Shown here in pieces: positions 35,045 to 43,621 of a DNA stretch of 64,000 bases (position 1 is its first letter; each line of letters starts with the position of its first letter). The stretch is from Halocynthiibacter styelae. Lineage in GTDB: Bacteria > Pseudomonadota > Alphaproteobacteria > Rhodobacterales > Rhodobacteraceae. The translations under genes were made by a program, and so were the position numbers. The notes under the pieces are model-generated. The model saw only the letters and a list, made by a program, of their open reading frames with translations. It was not told where the DNA came from and ran no database searches. The stretch lies in contig NZ_JADCKQ010000008.1 of NCBI RefSeq assembly GCF_016123485.1, positions 62,001 to 126,000 on the forward strand, read 5' to 3'.

Positions 35045-36079
35045 ATGGCAGAGCAGAAAACCATCCTGAAAGCACTGGCGGGCGAAACGCAGGACATCCC
35101 CCCGATCTGGATGATGCGCCAGGCCGGGCGCTATCTGCCGGAATATCGCGCCACCCGCGCCCAGGCAGGCGATTTCCTGTCGCTTTGCTATAATCCGGAA
35201 CTGGCCGCCGAAGTGACACTGCAGCCGATCCGTCGCTATGGCTTTGATGCGGCGATCCTGTTTGCGGATATTCTTCTTATTCCACAAGCGCTTGGCGCAG
35301 ATCTATGGTTTGTCACCGGCGAAGGCCCGCGGCTGTCCACGATCACCTCTATGGATGAAGTGAATGCCCTGAAACCGGTAGATGAGATCGACGCAACCCT
35401 GTCGCCAATCTATGAAACCGTGAAGATCCTGTCAGGTGAATTGCCAAAGGAAACCACGCTGATTGGTTTTGCAGGCGCGCCCTGGACCGTGGCGACCTAT
35501 ATGGTGGCCGGACGGGGCACGCCGGATCAGGGGCCAGCACATAAGTTGAAGGATGAGAACCCGGAAGCTTTTGATGCGCTTATGGCGAAAATCACGGCAG
35601 CGACCATCGAATATCTGTCCAAACAGATTGAAGCTGGTGCAGAGGTTGTGAAGCTGTTTGACAGTTGGGCGGGATCCTTAAAAGGCGTTGATTTTCAACG
35701 CTATGCGCTGCAGCCGGCGCGTGAGATTATCACAGCTCTGAAGGCGCGTTATCCGCATGTGCCCGTGATCGCATTCCCACGCGAAGCCGGTGCAGGATAC
35801 ATTGGTTTTGCCAAAGCGACCGGGGCGGATTGCCTGGCGATTGACAATTCTATCAGTGCCGAATGGGCCGCAGAGAACCTGCAGGTTGATGGCTGCGTTC
35901 AGGGAAATCTTGCGTCAAAACATATGGTTACAGGTGGTGAAAAACTGACATCTGAAACCAAACGCATTTGTGCTGCTCTGAAAAACGGACCACATATCTT
36001 TAACCTGGGCCATGGTATCACACCGGATGCAGACCCGGATAATGTGCAGCGTATGATTGACGCCGTGCGCGGAAACTGA
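35045..36079 (+). CDS. hemE: Uroporphyrinogen decarboxylase
   Basis: Removes four carboxyl groups from uroporphyrinogen III to give coproporphyrinogen III; cytosolic TIM barrel of 344 residues. Signature 1 is [14 protein letters not shown] with the substrate-binding Arg residues, and signature 2 is [29 protein letters not shown] is the typical C-terminal segment. AAAGG precedes the ATG. It faces hemC head to head and hemF tail to tail. Confidence 0.97.
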   Translation: MAEQKTILKALAGETQDIPPIWMMRQAGRYLPEYRATRAQAGDFLSLCYNPELAAEVTLQPIRRYGFDAAILFADILLIPQALGADLWFVTGEGPRLSTITSMDEVNALKPVDEIDATLSPIYETVKILSGELPKETTLIGFAGAPWTVATYMVAGRGTPDQGPAHKLKDENPEAFDALMAKITAATIEYLSKQIEAGAEVVKLFDSWAGSLKGVDFQRYALQPAREIITALKARYPHVPVIAFPREAGAGYIGFAKATGADCLAIDNSISAEWAAENLQVDGCVQGNLASKHMVTGGEKLTSETKRICAALKNGPHIFNLGHGITPDADPDNVQRMIDAVRGN

Positions 36080-36088
36080 TGGTTCAGG

Positions 36089-36136
36089 CCGGGGGCCAGC
36101 CCCCGGACCCCGGGGATATTTGAGCTGAAAAGAAAG
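36089..36136. repeat. Rhodobacterial intergenic repeat, copy 2
   Basis: CCGGGGGC-ca-GCCCCCGG hairpin (36089-36106) followed by CCCCGGGGATATTTGAGCTG and AAAAGAAAG (36108-36136). It has the same order of parts as the element at 20755-20810: a G/C hairpin, then CCCCGG-GATATTT and a purine-rich tail. It starts 10 bases after the hemE stop at a convergent junction, so it may end hemE transcripts. Confidence 0.7.
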
Positions 36137-36146
36137 AGAATATCCC

Positions 36147-36190
36147 ATACACAAAGCATGCACATCCTATGCACAATCTATGCATACCGG
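36147..36190 (+). repeat. Four tandem 11-bp units
   Basis: ATACACAAAGC, ATGCACATCCT, ATGCACAATCT and ATGCATACCGG follow one another with an exact period of 11 bases, close to one helical turn. The shared core is ATGCACA. The array lies between the convergent hemE and hemF genes, next to the repeat at 36089-36136. Neighbouring bases give CTATGCACA, one mismatch from a DnaA box, but binding is not shown. Confidence 0.6.
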
Positions 36191-36234
36191 GCGCGCGCCA
36201 TCAGAAGTTTCTGTTAACCCCTGAGACGCGCCCG
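36188..36234. terminator. Long-range hairpin between hemE and hemF
   Basis: CGGGCGCG (36188-36195) and CGCGCCCG (36227-36234) are perfect complements. A smaller hairpin CAGAA-gt-TTCTG sits inside the loop. It lies 19 bases beyond the hemF stop codon, so it could serve as terminator or 3' processing structure for hemF. Confidence 0.45.
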
Positions 36235-36252
36235 TAAGGGAGCGAAGATGGC

Positions 36253-37158
36253 TTACACCCACTTCGCCATGGGTGGCAGGCTCATCAGAACCGCATTGGC
36301 ATCATGGCCGGTTTCGAGGCCGAATTTTGTGCCGCGATCCCAGACCAGGTTGTATTCCGCATACAGGCCGCGATGCACAAGCTGTGCGTCTTTATCGGCC
36401 TCTGTAAAATCCGTTTCCCGGCGGCGTTCAATCAGCGGCACAAAGGCGGGCAGAAAAGCCTGACCGACGGATTGCAGGAAAGCGAAATCTGTGGCCCAGT
36501 CGCCGGTGTTGTGATCGTCAAAGAAGATCCCGCCCACACCCCGGGCACGGCCACGATGCGGCACAAAGAAATATTCATCTGCCCAGGCTTTGAACTGGTC
36601 GTAGTAGGTTTCGTCATGGGCATCACAGGCGGCCTTTTGCACCCCGTGGAAATCAGCGGTATCTGCCTCATATTCCAGTGCCGGGTTCAGATCGGAACCG
36701 CCACCAAACCACCAGCCGTGCGGTGTCCAGAACATGCGGGTGTTCATATGCACCGCCGGGCAATGGGGGTTCTGCATATGCGCCACAAGGGAAATGCCCG
36801 CAGCCCAGAACCGCGGGTCATCTTTCATGCCGGGCAGATCTTTGCGCGCCGCCATGGCCGCCACGGCCCGTTCGCCCAGGGTGCCGTGCACAGTTGAAAT
36901 ATTCACGCCGACTTTTTCGAACACGCGTCCGCCGCGCATGACGGACATCAACCCGCCGCCCGCGTCTGATCCGTCGTCTGATGTACGCTTTGTCTCGGAT
37001 ACTTCGAACCGGCCCGCGGGTTGGTCAGAAAACGGGCCTGCGGCGTGGCTGTCTTCCAGGGCCTCAAAGCGGGCCACAATTTCATCGCGCAGAGTGCGGA
37101 ACCAGGCAGAGGCCTGTTGCTTTTCATCCTGCATTTCGCTGATTTCTGTGCTGCTCAT
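36253..37158 (-). CDS. hemF: Oxygen-dependent coproporphyrinogen III oxidase
   Basis: Oxidises coproporphyrinogen III to protoporphyrinogen IX with O2. The 301-residue protein has the HemF signatures HMNTRMFWTPHGWWFGGGSDL-like (in pieces HMNTRMF and WWFGGGSDLNP), FKAWADEYFFVPHRGRARGVGGIFFDD in pieces, and RRRETDFTEADKDAQL at the C-terminus. The ATG at 37158 has CAGGAG upstream; the longer frame to 37194 lacks support. No FNR-type box is seen before it. Confidence 0.95.
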   Translation of the reverse strand: MSSTEISEMQDEKQQASAWFRTLRDEIVARFEALEDSHAAGPFSDQPAGRFEVSETKRTSDDGSDAGGGLMSVMRGGRVFEKVGVNISTVHGTLGERAVAAMAARKDLPGMKDDPRFWAAGISLVAHMQNPHCPAVHMNTRMFWTPHGWWFGGGSDLNPALEYEADTADFHGVQKAACDAHDETYYDQFKAWADEYFFVPHRGRARGVGGIFFDDHNTGDWATDFAFLQSVGQAFLPAFVPLIERRRETDFTEADKDAQLVHRGLYAEYNLVWDRGTKFGLETGHDANAVLMSLPPMAKWV

Positions 37159-37291
37159 GATGCGCTCCTGACTGGTTTGCACCCTTCTAGGCAATTCGGA
37201 AAAAAACCGCCAGAAAAAGCCTGCGGCCCCCTATCATATTGGCAAGCCACCCCTGCCAGCATAGCCTGTGACCATAACCGGAGTATGCCCC

Positions 37292-37672
37292 ATGCAAATG
37301 AAATGCCTTTTCGCCCTGCCGATGATCGCGCTGGCAGCCTGTGGAACACCCCAGGAACGCTGCATTATGACGGCCTCTGAAGAGCTGCGGACAGTCGAAC
37401 GCCTGATGGCTGAGACTGAGGAAAACCTTGCGCGTGGTTACCGGCTTGAACAGGAGTTGAAACCCGGGTTTGAGCTGCGTTTCTGCCACCATCCTAATGG
37501 GTATTTCCACTGGTGCAATCACCATACAACGCGTGTCAGCGAGGTAGAGGTTGCGGTTGATCCCCAGGCGGAACAACGCAAGCTGGATGCGTTGACTGCG
37601 CGGCGTGATGTGCTGGTCCAGGATTATGGCAATGATCTGGCCAGTTGTGAGGCGCGTTTTCCCGAGGGTTGA
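37292..37672 (+). CDS. Small lipoprotein
   Basis: A 126-residue protein with a lipoprotein signal peptide: MQMKCLFALPMIALAAC, with lipobox LAAC placing the lipidated Cys at residue 17. The mature part has a charged helix (EELRTVERLMAETEENLARGY) that could be a short coiled coil, and four more Cys (ERCIMT, FCHH, HWCNH, ASCEAR) that may form disulfides. I do not recognise the family. GGAG eight bases upstream supports the ATG at 37292. It is divergent from hemF and convergent with the SDR gene. Confidence 0.72.
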   Translation: MQMKCLFALPMIALAACGTPQERCIMTASEELRTVERLMAETEENLARGYRLEQELKPGFELRFCHHPNGYFHWCNHHTTRVSEVEVAVDPQAEQRKLDALTARRDVLVQDYGNDLASCEARFPEG

Positions 37673-37678
37673 TCGCCG

Positions 37679-38485
37679 TTAGTGGGCGGGCACGGCCACC
37701 GGATCCAGCAGGGTCCGGCCGCCATCGACATTCAGGATCTGACCGGTCACAAAGGCTGAGCTTTCGGACGCAAGGAATTGCGCGACTTCGGCCACTTCGC
37801 CCGGAGGCGCGATGCGCCCCATCGGGGTATGGGCGAGGATTTCAGCGCGGTAAGTGTCGTGGGTTTTCAACTCATCCAGCAGGCTTGCACTCAGGACCGA
37901 TCCAATCGCCACGGCGTTCACCCGGATACGGTTGGGCGCAAGCGCCACCGCCAGGGTGCGGGTCATCTGTTCCAATGCAGCCGCACTGATGGAATAGGCC
38001 AGAAGCGACGGATGCGTGTGCCGCGCCGCGATAGAGCTGAGGTTGATGATGGACCCAAGGCAGGTGTGATCCTGTTCATCCTCATCGGCCTGAGAAATCA
38101 TCCGTTTCGCCACGGCCTGAGACAGGCGTAGGGAACACATCAGGTTCTGATCCAGCAGATCGCCCACGTGATCTTCTTTTGGGTTCAGCGGGTCAGACGG
38201 TTGCACCTGACGGGCCGCATTGACCAGGATATCAACGCTTTCAAAGGCATCAATTGTGGCAGACAGCAGGTTGGCGATGGTCAGTTTTTTGCGCAGATCA
38301 CCGGCGAACCAGCGGATATTGCTGTCTTCGCTGATTTCGCCCAGCTCTTCACGCAATTTGTCTTCGTCGCGGTCGGCAAACATAACATTTGCGCCGGCTT
38401 CAGCAAAGTGACGACCAATCGCAAGGCCAACCCCATTGGCAGCCCCGGTAACAATCGCGGTTTTTCCGGAAATCGAAAATGACAT
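37679..38485 (-). CDS. Short-chain dehydrogenase/reductase lacking the catalytic lysine
   Basis: Rossmann-fold protein of 268 residues. The cofactor motif TGAANGVGLAIG and an Asp after beta 2 (FADRDED) point to NAD(H). The active-site Ser is in INLSSIAA and the Tyr in LLAYSISAAALEQM, but the YxxxK motif reads Y-S-I-S-A, so the catalytic Lys is Ala. The C-terminal VTGQILNVDGGRTL is normal for classical SDRs. It may be catalytically altered or inactive. It stands alone between convergent and co-directional neighbours. Confidence 0.82.
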   Translation of the reverse strand: MSFSISGKTAIVTGAANGVGLAIGRHFAEAGANVMFADRDEDKLREELGEISEDSNIRWFAGDLRKKLTIANLLSATIDAFESVDILVNAARQVQPSDPLNPKEDHVGDLLDQNLMCSLRLSQAVAKRMISQADEDEQDHTCLGSIINLSSIAARHTHPSLLAYSISAAALEQMTRTLAVALAPNRIRVNAVAIGSVLSASLLDELKTHDTYRAEILAHTPMGRIAPPGEVAEVAQFLASESSAFVTGQILNVDGGRTLLDPVAVPAH

Positions 38486-38527
38486 AGGTGATCCGTTCTG
38501 TGATTCTCTGGTTCAGCCTAGGCGAAT

Positions 38528-39532
38528 TCAGCGCGTGGGGCGAGGTTTTGCAAGCGGTGCCAGCGCTCTGAGCACTTTAAAGCCGTTTTCAAGCGCGATC
38601 TGATCGACCTGACGGAAGAGTTCCTGCAGGGTGCGTTCATAGGGCAGACCCTGATTGGCCACGACAAGGAGCGTGCCCTTGGGGGTCAGCAGTTTTGCCG
38701 CGTTGGTCAGAAAAGCCTGGCCCAGCGCGGGTTCGGCGGCGCGACCGGTGTGAAAGGGTGGATTGGTGATGACGGTGTCAACGGGGCCAGACAGTTTTAC
38801 CTGGCGGGCATCATTCCAGTGGAATTCTGCACGCGGGTCTGTGACGTTCCGGCGCGCGCAGGCAAGGGCCGTATGGGAGGCCTCGATCAGGTGCAGGTTC
38901 TGAACCGCGTCTGATTTCAGGATCTGCGCTGAAAGATAGCCCCAGCCCGCCCCCAGATCGGCCACACGACGGCCCGGTTTTTCTGGCAAAACAGATGCCA
39001 GGAGGGCAGAGCCTTTGTCGACCTTAGCCTCGGAAAACACGCCGGGGGCTGTGATGAAACCTTCAGGGCCTTCCGCAGGGGCTGCAAGCCAGTTGGTGAA
39101 GGCGGTTTTGCGGCTGTCGTCCGGCAGGGTGAAGAATTTACCATGCGCGCGGGACTGGGTTTCTGACACAGCGGTCAGTTTCTTACAGGCCTTGTAAATA
39201 CTGTCGATCCCGGCAGTCTTGGCGCCGTCAATCGCGATGGAACCGGTGGTGATGGCGCAGGCCTGGGCCAGCCAGTGGCGGGCAAGGTTCTTGGCACGGG
39301 GCATGCAAATCACGCTGGCGGCGGCCGTTTCCGGCAGATCCTGCACCACGCGGTAACCGCGTTTTTTCCAGGTTTCACAATCCGGGAAGAAGTCATCCAG
39401 GATCAGAACCTGATCACGGGGCAGATCGGACAGGTCATCTTCAACAGATGGGCTAAAGACCAGGATGTCGCCGGTCTCCGGCACAACAAAAGACCCGTTT
39501 TCAAGGGCGAGCGGCAGACGAGCAGACAGCAT
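38528..39532 (-). CDS. rsmC: Class I SAM methyltransferase, RsmC-like
   Basis: A 334-residue protein with the two-domain layout of RsmC/RlmG, which methylate guanine N2 in rRNA (G1207 of 16S rRNA for RsmC). The SAM motif is VADLGAGWGYLSAQIL and the catalytic motif NPPF is in VITNPPFHTGRA. The N-terminal domain is a degenerate methyltransferase-like half. It starts three bases after clpS stops, suggesting coupled translation. RsmC is favoured over RlmG by length and motif, without certainty. Confidence 0.82.
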   Translation of the reverse strand: MLSARLPLALENGSFVVPETGDILVFSPSVEDDLSDLPRDQVLILDDFFPDCETWKKRGYRVVQDLPETAAASVICMPRAKNLARHWLAQACAITTGSIAIDGAKTAGIDSIYKACKKLTAVSETQSRAHGKFFTLPDDSRKTAFTNWLAAPAEGPEGFITAPGVFSEAKVDKGSALLASVLPEKPGRRVADLGAGWGYLSAQILKSDAVQNLHLIEASHTALACARRNVTDPRAEFHWNDARQVKLSGPVDTVITNPPFHTGRAAEPALGQAFLTNAAKLLTPKGTLLVVANQGLPYERTLQELFRQVDQIALENGFKVLRALAPLAKPRPTR

Positions 39533-39535
39533 GGT

Positions 39536-39853
39536 TTATTCTTCTTTTTCCATTGTGCATTGCAGCGGGTGTTGGTTCTGACGGGCAGATTCCATGACCT
39601 GGGCCACTTTGGTTTCCGCGATCTCACGGGTAAACACACCCACGACAGCCAGACCTTTCTTATGCACGGTCAGCATAATTTCGAAGCTTTCGGCATGGGT
39701 CAGCGAAAAGTAGCGTTCCAGAATGTGAACGACGAATTCCATCGGCGTATAATCATCGTTCAGAAGCATAACTTTATACATCGGCGGACGTTTGGTTTTC
39801 GGTTTGGTCCGGGTCAGAACACCGGTTTCACCTTCACCATCCTCTGCCATCAT
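39536..39853 (-). CDS. clpS: ATP-dependent Clp protease adaptor ClpS
   Basis: N-recognin that delivers proteins with N-end-rule residues to ClpAP. The conserved core is [24 protein letters not shown], with NDDYTPM forming the binding pocket, and [19 protein letters not shown] downstream. The ATG at 39853 (or the next ATG at 39850) gives a 105- or 104-residue protein of normal size; the frame opens to a TTG at 39889 without clear support. The rsmC-like gene follows on the same strand. Confidence 0.95.
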   Translation of the reverse strand: MMAEDGEGETGVLTRTKPKTKRPPMYKVMLLNDDYTPMEFVVHILERYFSLTHAESFEIMLTVHKKGLAVVGVFTREIAETKVAQVMESARQNQHPLQCTMEKEE

Positions 39854-39962
39854 AACCGGGCCGGAAATCAAATCTGTCAGGTCGCGCAAAAGAACATTCC
39901 ATCATCTGGGTCGCAGAGAGTATATATCCCCCTGAACACCAGTGAAAAGGGGCATTCCGTTA

Positions 39963-40685
39963 ATGTCAGGTAAATATGGCCGCAAACTGAAGACAATTGC
40001 CTTTGATGCGGATGATACGCTTTGGCAGAATGAAAGTTTCTTTCGTCTGACACAGGATCGCTTTGCCGAGCTTCTGAAGGATTATGCCGAGGCAGATCAC
40101 CTTGAAGACCGCCTTCTGGCGGCAGAGCGGCGCAATATCGGGCATTACGGGTTTGGTGTGAAAGGGTTCACCCTGTCGATGATTGAAACCGCGATTGAAG
40201 TGACCGAAGAACGTGTGCCTGCCCGCGTGATCCGCGAGTTGATCGAAGCCGGGCAGGATATGCTGGCCCATCCGATCCATCTGTTGGACGGGGTGCAGGA
40301 CGTGTTGAAGGCGATTGCGCCGGATTATAACCTGATGCTGATCACCAAGGGGGATCTTCTGGATCAGGAGCGCAAACTGGCGCAAAGCGGGCTGGGGGAT
40401 TTCTTTGATGCGGCTGAAATTGTGTCAGATAAGAACACACAGACCTATGGGGATATTTTCCAACGCCATGGCTGTGACCCCGCAGAAACGGTGATGATCG
40501 GCAATTCGGTGAAATCCGATGTGATTCCCCCGATCGAAGCCGGGGCCTGGGGGATCTGGATTCCCTATGGGGTAACCTGGGCGCTGGAAGAGGCAGAATC
40601 CCCCACCCATCATCCCTGCTACCTTGAATTGCACTGCATGACGGAACTGCCACAGGCCCTGCGGACAATCCAGGCGAAGCAATAA
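39963..40685 (+). CDS. HAD-family hydrolase
   Basis: A 240-residue hydrolase with motif I AFDADDTLW, motif II LLITKGD, a motif III Lys around DQERKLAQSG and motif IV IGNSVKSDVIPPIEAG. The all-helical cap domain between motifs I and II is about 90 residues. This is a phosphatase-type HAD of unknown substrate. The ATG at 39963 is preferred; a GTG at 39942 would add seven residues. It is divergent from clpS, as in related alphaproteobacteria. Confidence 0.82.
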   Translation: MSGKYGRKLKTIAFDADDTLWQNESFFRLTQDRFAELLKDYAEADHLEDRLLAAERRNIGHYGFGVKGFTLSMIETAIEVTEERVPARVIRELIEAGQDMLAHPIHLLDGVQDVLKAIAPDYNLMLITKGDLLDQERKLAQSGLGDFFDAAEIVSDKNTQTYGDIFQRHGCDPAETVMIGNSVKSDVIPPIEAGAWGIWIPYGVTWALEEAESPTHHPCYLELHCMTELPQALRTIQAKQ

Positions 40686-40853
40686 CGGCGATCCACAATA
40701 TCTGGTAATATCAGCGGATTAACCACACAATCGAGTTGCCTGAAAAATAAGGGTTTTCTGATACCCATCCCTGTGCTAGCCTTCTAAGCAATAATAATAA
40801 GCTGACCGGAAAAATCCGGCGGCATGAGGCAGATAAAAAAGGCAGGCGACGTC

Positions 40854-42443
40854 ATGACGCGTCTTAAGAGCGTTCTCCGTTCGGGGGTATTCCATTTTTT
40901 TGTGGCACTGATGTTGCTGACTGGCGTTGCTATGGCCGCGCCTTATGCAGCGATGGTGATTGATGCGCGATCAGGCGAAGTCCTGCATTCGCGCAATGCT
41001 GATACGCGTCTGCATCCGGCCTCTCTTACCAAAATGATGACGCTGTATGTTGCCTTTGAAGCCATCGCAAACGGTGAGATTTCCCTGGATACCCAGGTGC
41101 GCATTTCCCGCAATGCCGCGGCTGAACCCTGTTCCTGCCTTGGCCTGCGTGCCGGGCAACGCATTCGTCTGCGCTATCTGATCCGGGCTGCCGCGATCAA
41201 AAGCGGTAATGACGCCGCCACCGCGATCGGCGAAGCGATCGAAGGGTCAGAGGCTGCTTTTGCCCGCCGTATGACCCGCACCGCCCGCGCCCTTGGCATG
41301 AGCCGTACGACCTTTCGCAATGCCCATGGTCTGACCGAAGCCGGTCACTTGTCCACCGCCCGTGATATGACCACCCTGGGCCGTCATCTGTTTTATGACT
41401 ATCCGGATTACTACAACCTGTTCTCCCGCATCACCACAGATGCCGGCGTGCGTCAGGTGACCAACACCAACCGTCGTCTGCTGGGCAGCTACCGCGGCGC
41501 GGATGGGATCAAAACCGGATATACACGTGCCGCAGGGTCTAACCTTGTGGCCTCTGCCGAACGTGGCAGTGAACGTATTATCGCAACCATGTTTGGCGGA
41601 TCTTCTTCTGCGGCACGAAATGCGCGCGTGGCAGAACTGCTTGATATGGGGTTTCAGCGCGCGCCAACACGGGTTGCTGTGCGCCGCCCTGCCCGCCCGC
41701 AATACGCTGGCAGTGCCGCAAGACCAGCAACGCCAGCGTCTACACCAACAGTAACTGCTGTGACCCGTTCACTGATCCCGGTTCTGCGCCCGGTGCAGGT
41801 TGCGGCTGTGGAACCCGAAGTGGTAGCGCCGGATGATGATCTGCTGCAGGCGCTTGAGGCAGAGATCGCCAGCGCGGTAGAAGAAATCCAGGCTGCGGAA
41901 GCCGCGCCTGAACCAGAAGCACCTGTGACGGAAGAGGTCGTGGTTGCTGAAGTCGAGGCAGAATCAGAACCTGAAGTGACAGAAGAGGTTGTCGTTGCAG
42001 AAGCCCCGCAAGAGGCCCCGCAGGATGACGCAGACATCATAACCGCAGCGGTTGCCGCAGCCATTGGCGATGTTCAGGATGTGGATGCTGTTCCGGCACG
42101 ATTTGTCCCGGCAGAGGACACCCCGCGCCCGGTGATCAACACCATTGTGCCCGAAGCCCGGCCTGTACCGCAGGAACCTGTTGTGATTACGCGTCTTTCC
42201 GGGTCCGGCAATCAGGACTGGGGCGTGAGCCTTGGGAAATACGGATCGCAGTTTGAAGCGGAACGGGTTTTGTTGCGGACGGCCCTGGCAGAAACATCAG
42301 CTCTGAATGGCACATTGCGCCGGGTGCGTTCTGGCAACGGTGGCTACGAAGCCCGCTTCACCGGTCTTTCCGAAGATCGTGCACAACTGGCCTGTCGCCG
42401 CCTTCAGGCCCGCGCACAGGATTGTGAGGTTGTAAGACCGTAA
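40854..42443 (+). CDS. D-alanyl-D-alanine carboxypeptidase with C-terminal SPOR domain
   Basis: Periplasmic low-molecular-weight penicillin-binding protein of 529 residues that trims the pentapeptide of peptidoglycan. The signal peptide is residues 1-29 (hydrophobic FFVALMLLTGVAMA). The serine-peptidase motifs are SLTK at 57-60, SGN at 117-119 and KTG at 220-222. After the catalytic domain comes a Pro/Ala/Glu-rich linker of about 170 residues that contains TEEVVVAE twice. It ends in a SPOR-like domain (WGVSLGKYGSQFEAER), which binds denuded septal glycan. AGGCAGG supports the ATG at 40854. Confidence 0.9.
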   Translation: MTRLKSVLRSGVFHFFVALMLLTGVAMAAPYAAMVIDARSGEVLHSRNADTRLHPASLTKMMTLYVAFEAIANGEISLDTQVRISRNAAAEPCSCLGLRAGQRIRLRYLIRAAAIKSGNDAATAIGEAIEGSEAAFARRMTRTARALGMSRTTFRNAHGLTEAGHLSTARDMTTLGRHLFYDYPDYYNLFSRITTDAGVRQVTNTNRRLLGSYRGADGIKTGYTRAAGSNLVASAERGSERIIATMFGGSSSAARNARVAELLDMGFQRAPTRVAVRRPARPQYAGSAARPATPASTPTVTAVTRSLIPVLRPVQVAAVEPEVVAPDDDLLQALEAEIASAVEEIQAAEAAPEPEAPVTEEVVVAEVEAESEPEVTEEVVVAEAPQEAPQDDADIITAAVAAAIGDVQDVDAVPARFVPAEDTPRPVINTIVPEARPVPQEPVVITRLSGSGNQDWGVSLGKYGSQFEAERVLLRTALAETSALNGTLRRVRSGNGGYEARFTGLSEDRAQLACRRLQARAQDCEVVRP

Positions 42444-42504
42444 CTTTGCGGCCTTGCAGCCCCCTCCCCTTCGGCGCAGACTGTGCGCAAAGAGGAGAAT
42501 GACC

Positions 42505-43194
42505 ATGTCAGATTATGTTTTTGACGCGCCTGAACAGCCTTCCGTGGCTGTTGCCGGGCGTGACACCCGTTTCCCCGTGCGCCGGATTTTCTGTGTCGGG
42601 AAAAACTACGCCGATCATGTGCGCGAAATGGGGGGCGATCCGAAATCTGACCCGCCGTTTTTCTTTACAAAGCCCGCTGACGCGCTGGTTGCGGATGGCG
42701 CAACAATCCCCTACCCGCAGATGACCAAAAACCTGCATCATGAGGCGGAGCTTGTGGTGGCGATCGGCAAGGGCGGCATTGAAATTACTGAGGCGGATGC
42801 ACGCGATCATATCTGGGGATACGCCACGGGCAATGATCTGACCCGCCGCGACCTGCAACATGAAGCCAAAGGCGCGGGGCGGCCATGGGATATGTCGAAG
42901 GGTTTTGACAATGCGGCAGTCTGCGGCGCGATTGTGCCTGTTGATCAGTGTGATGGCATTGAAAACGCCGCGATCCGGGCCGTGGTAAACGGGGGCATCA
43001 AACAGGACAGCACCACCGCAGAAATGATCTGGTCTGTGCCAGAGATCATCGCGTATCTGTCCCGTTTTGTGGAACTGAAGGCAGGGGATCTGATCTTTAC
43101 CGGCACGCCGGATGGTGTCGGGCCGCTGGTTTCTGGTGACAATTGCACCATTGAGGTCGCTGGCCTGCCCTCTGCCACCGTGGCAATCGCGTAA
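42505..43194 (+). CDS. Fumarylacetoacetate hydrolase-family protein
   Basis: A 229-residue FAH-fold protein resembling fumarylpyruvate hydrolase and acylpyruvases. The pattern FCVGKNYADHVREMG, the metal-binding HEAELVVAIGK Glu residues and ATGNDLTRRDLQ are typical. It hydrolyses C-C bonds in acylpyruvate-like diketo acids, probably with Mg2+; the substrate is not fixed. AGAGGAG seven bases ahead supports the ATG at 42505 rather than the one at 42499. It is convergent with the sigma-factor remnant. Confidence 0.85.
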   Translation: MSDYVFDAPEQPSVAVAGRDTRFPVRRIFCVGKNYADHVREMGGDPKSDPPFFFTKPADALVADGATIPYPQMTKNLHHEAELVVAIGKGGIEITEADARDHIWGYATGNDLTRRDLQHEAKGAGRPWDMSKGFDNAAVCGAIVPVDQCDGIENAAIRAVVNGGIKQDSTTAEMIWSVPEIIAYLSRFVELKAGDLIFTGTPDGVGPLVSGDNCTIEVAGLPSATVAIA

Positions 43195-43200
43195 GGCGCG

Positions 43201-43353
43201 TCAGATCATCAGGCTTTGGCTGTCAGCGGCCCCATCCCGTGGCAGAAGATAACCAAGACCAATGCCCAGACCAAAGATCGCAATCGAAGCTGCAAGACGC
43301 AGAGACGGCTGATATGTGGCCTGCAGCTGCGCATTGCGGATCAGGGCCTGCAT
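43201..43353 (-). pseudogene. Anti-sigma factor remnant, membrane segment
   Basis: A 50-codon frame that overlaps the sigma remnant in another phase. Its product (MQALIRNAQLQATYQPSLRL, then AASIAIFGLGIGLGYLL) has a cytoplasmic helix and one membrane segment, like the middle of an ECF anti-sigma factor. The zinc-binding or sigma-binding N-terminal part and the periplasmic part are absent. I read it as what is left after a deletion joined the sigma gene to its anti-sigma partner. It could instead be a small membrane protein in use. Confidence 0.5.
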
Positions 43354-43576
43354 ATGGGCGGTATCGCCAGCGATCCCGGTAGAGGTTCAGCATGATCTTT
43401 GTCAGCCAGGGTTTCAACGGCCGCCCCGGCATCCAAAGCAGACGTTTGCGCAGGGCACGTTCAATACAATCCTGCACCAGATCATCTGCAGCATCCTTGT
43501 CGTGCGTCAGCGAACAGGCATGCCGCCAGATATCAGGCAGGGCTTTCTCAAGCTGTGTGTTAAAGGATCGCATCAT
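43223..43576 (-). pseudogene. ECF sigma factor remnant (region 2 only)
   Basis: The first ~67 residues are an ECF-type sigma region 2: ALPDIWRHACSLTHDKDAADDLVQDC, then LKPWLTKIMLNLYRDRWR, which binds core polymerase and the -10 element. After RWRYR the frame turns into unrelated sequence, and region 4, needed to read the -35 element, is missing. In the other phase the same DNA encodes a membrane segment of anti-sigma type. The upstream gene on this strand encodes a YxFxxD-repeat secreted protein, which often sits with an ECF sigma/anti-sigma pair. An internal deletion is the simplest explanation. Confidence 0.65.
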
Positions 43577-43621
43577 GGTCAGATCAGGGAGACACCAAAG
43601 AGGTTCCTCCCTGACATTGCC

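Noticed and set aside
36145-36190. oriC beside hemE
   Set aside because: DnaA-box matches are imperfect, there is no AT-rich unwinding region or parAB/rho neighbourhood, and gene strands converge on the site instead of leaving it.
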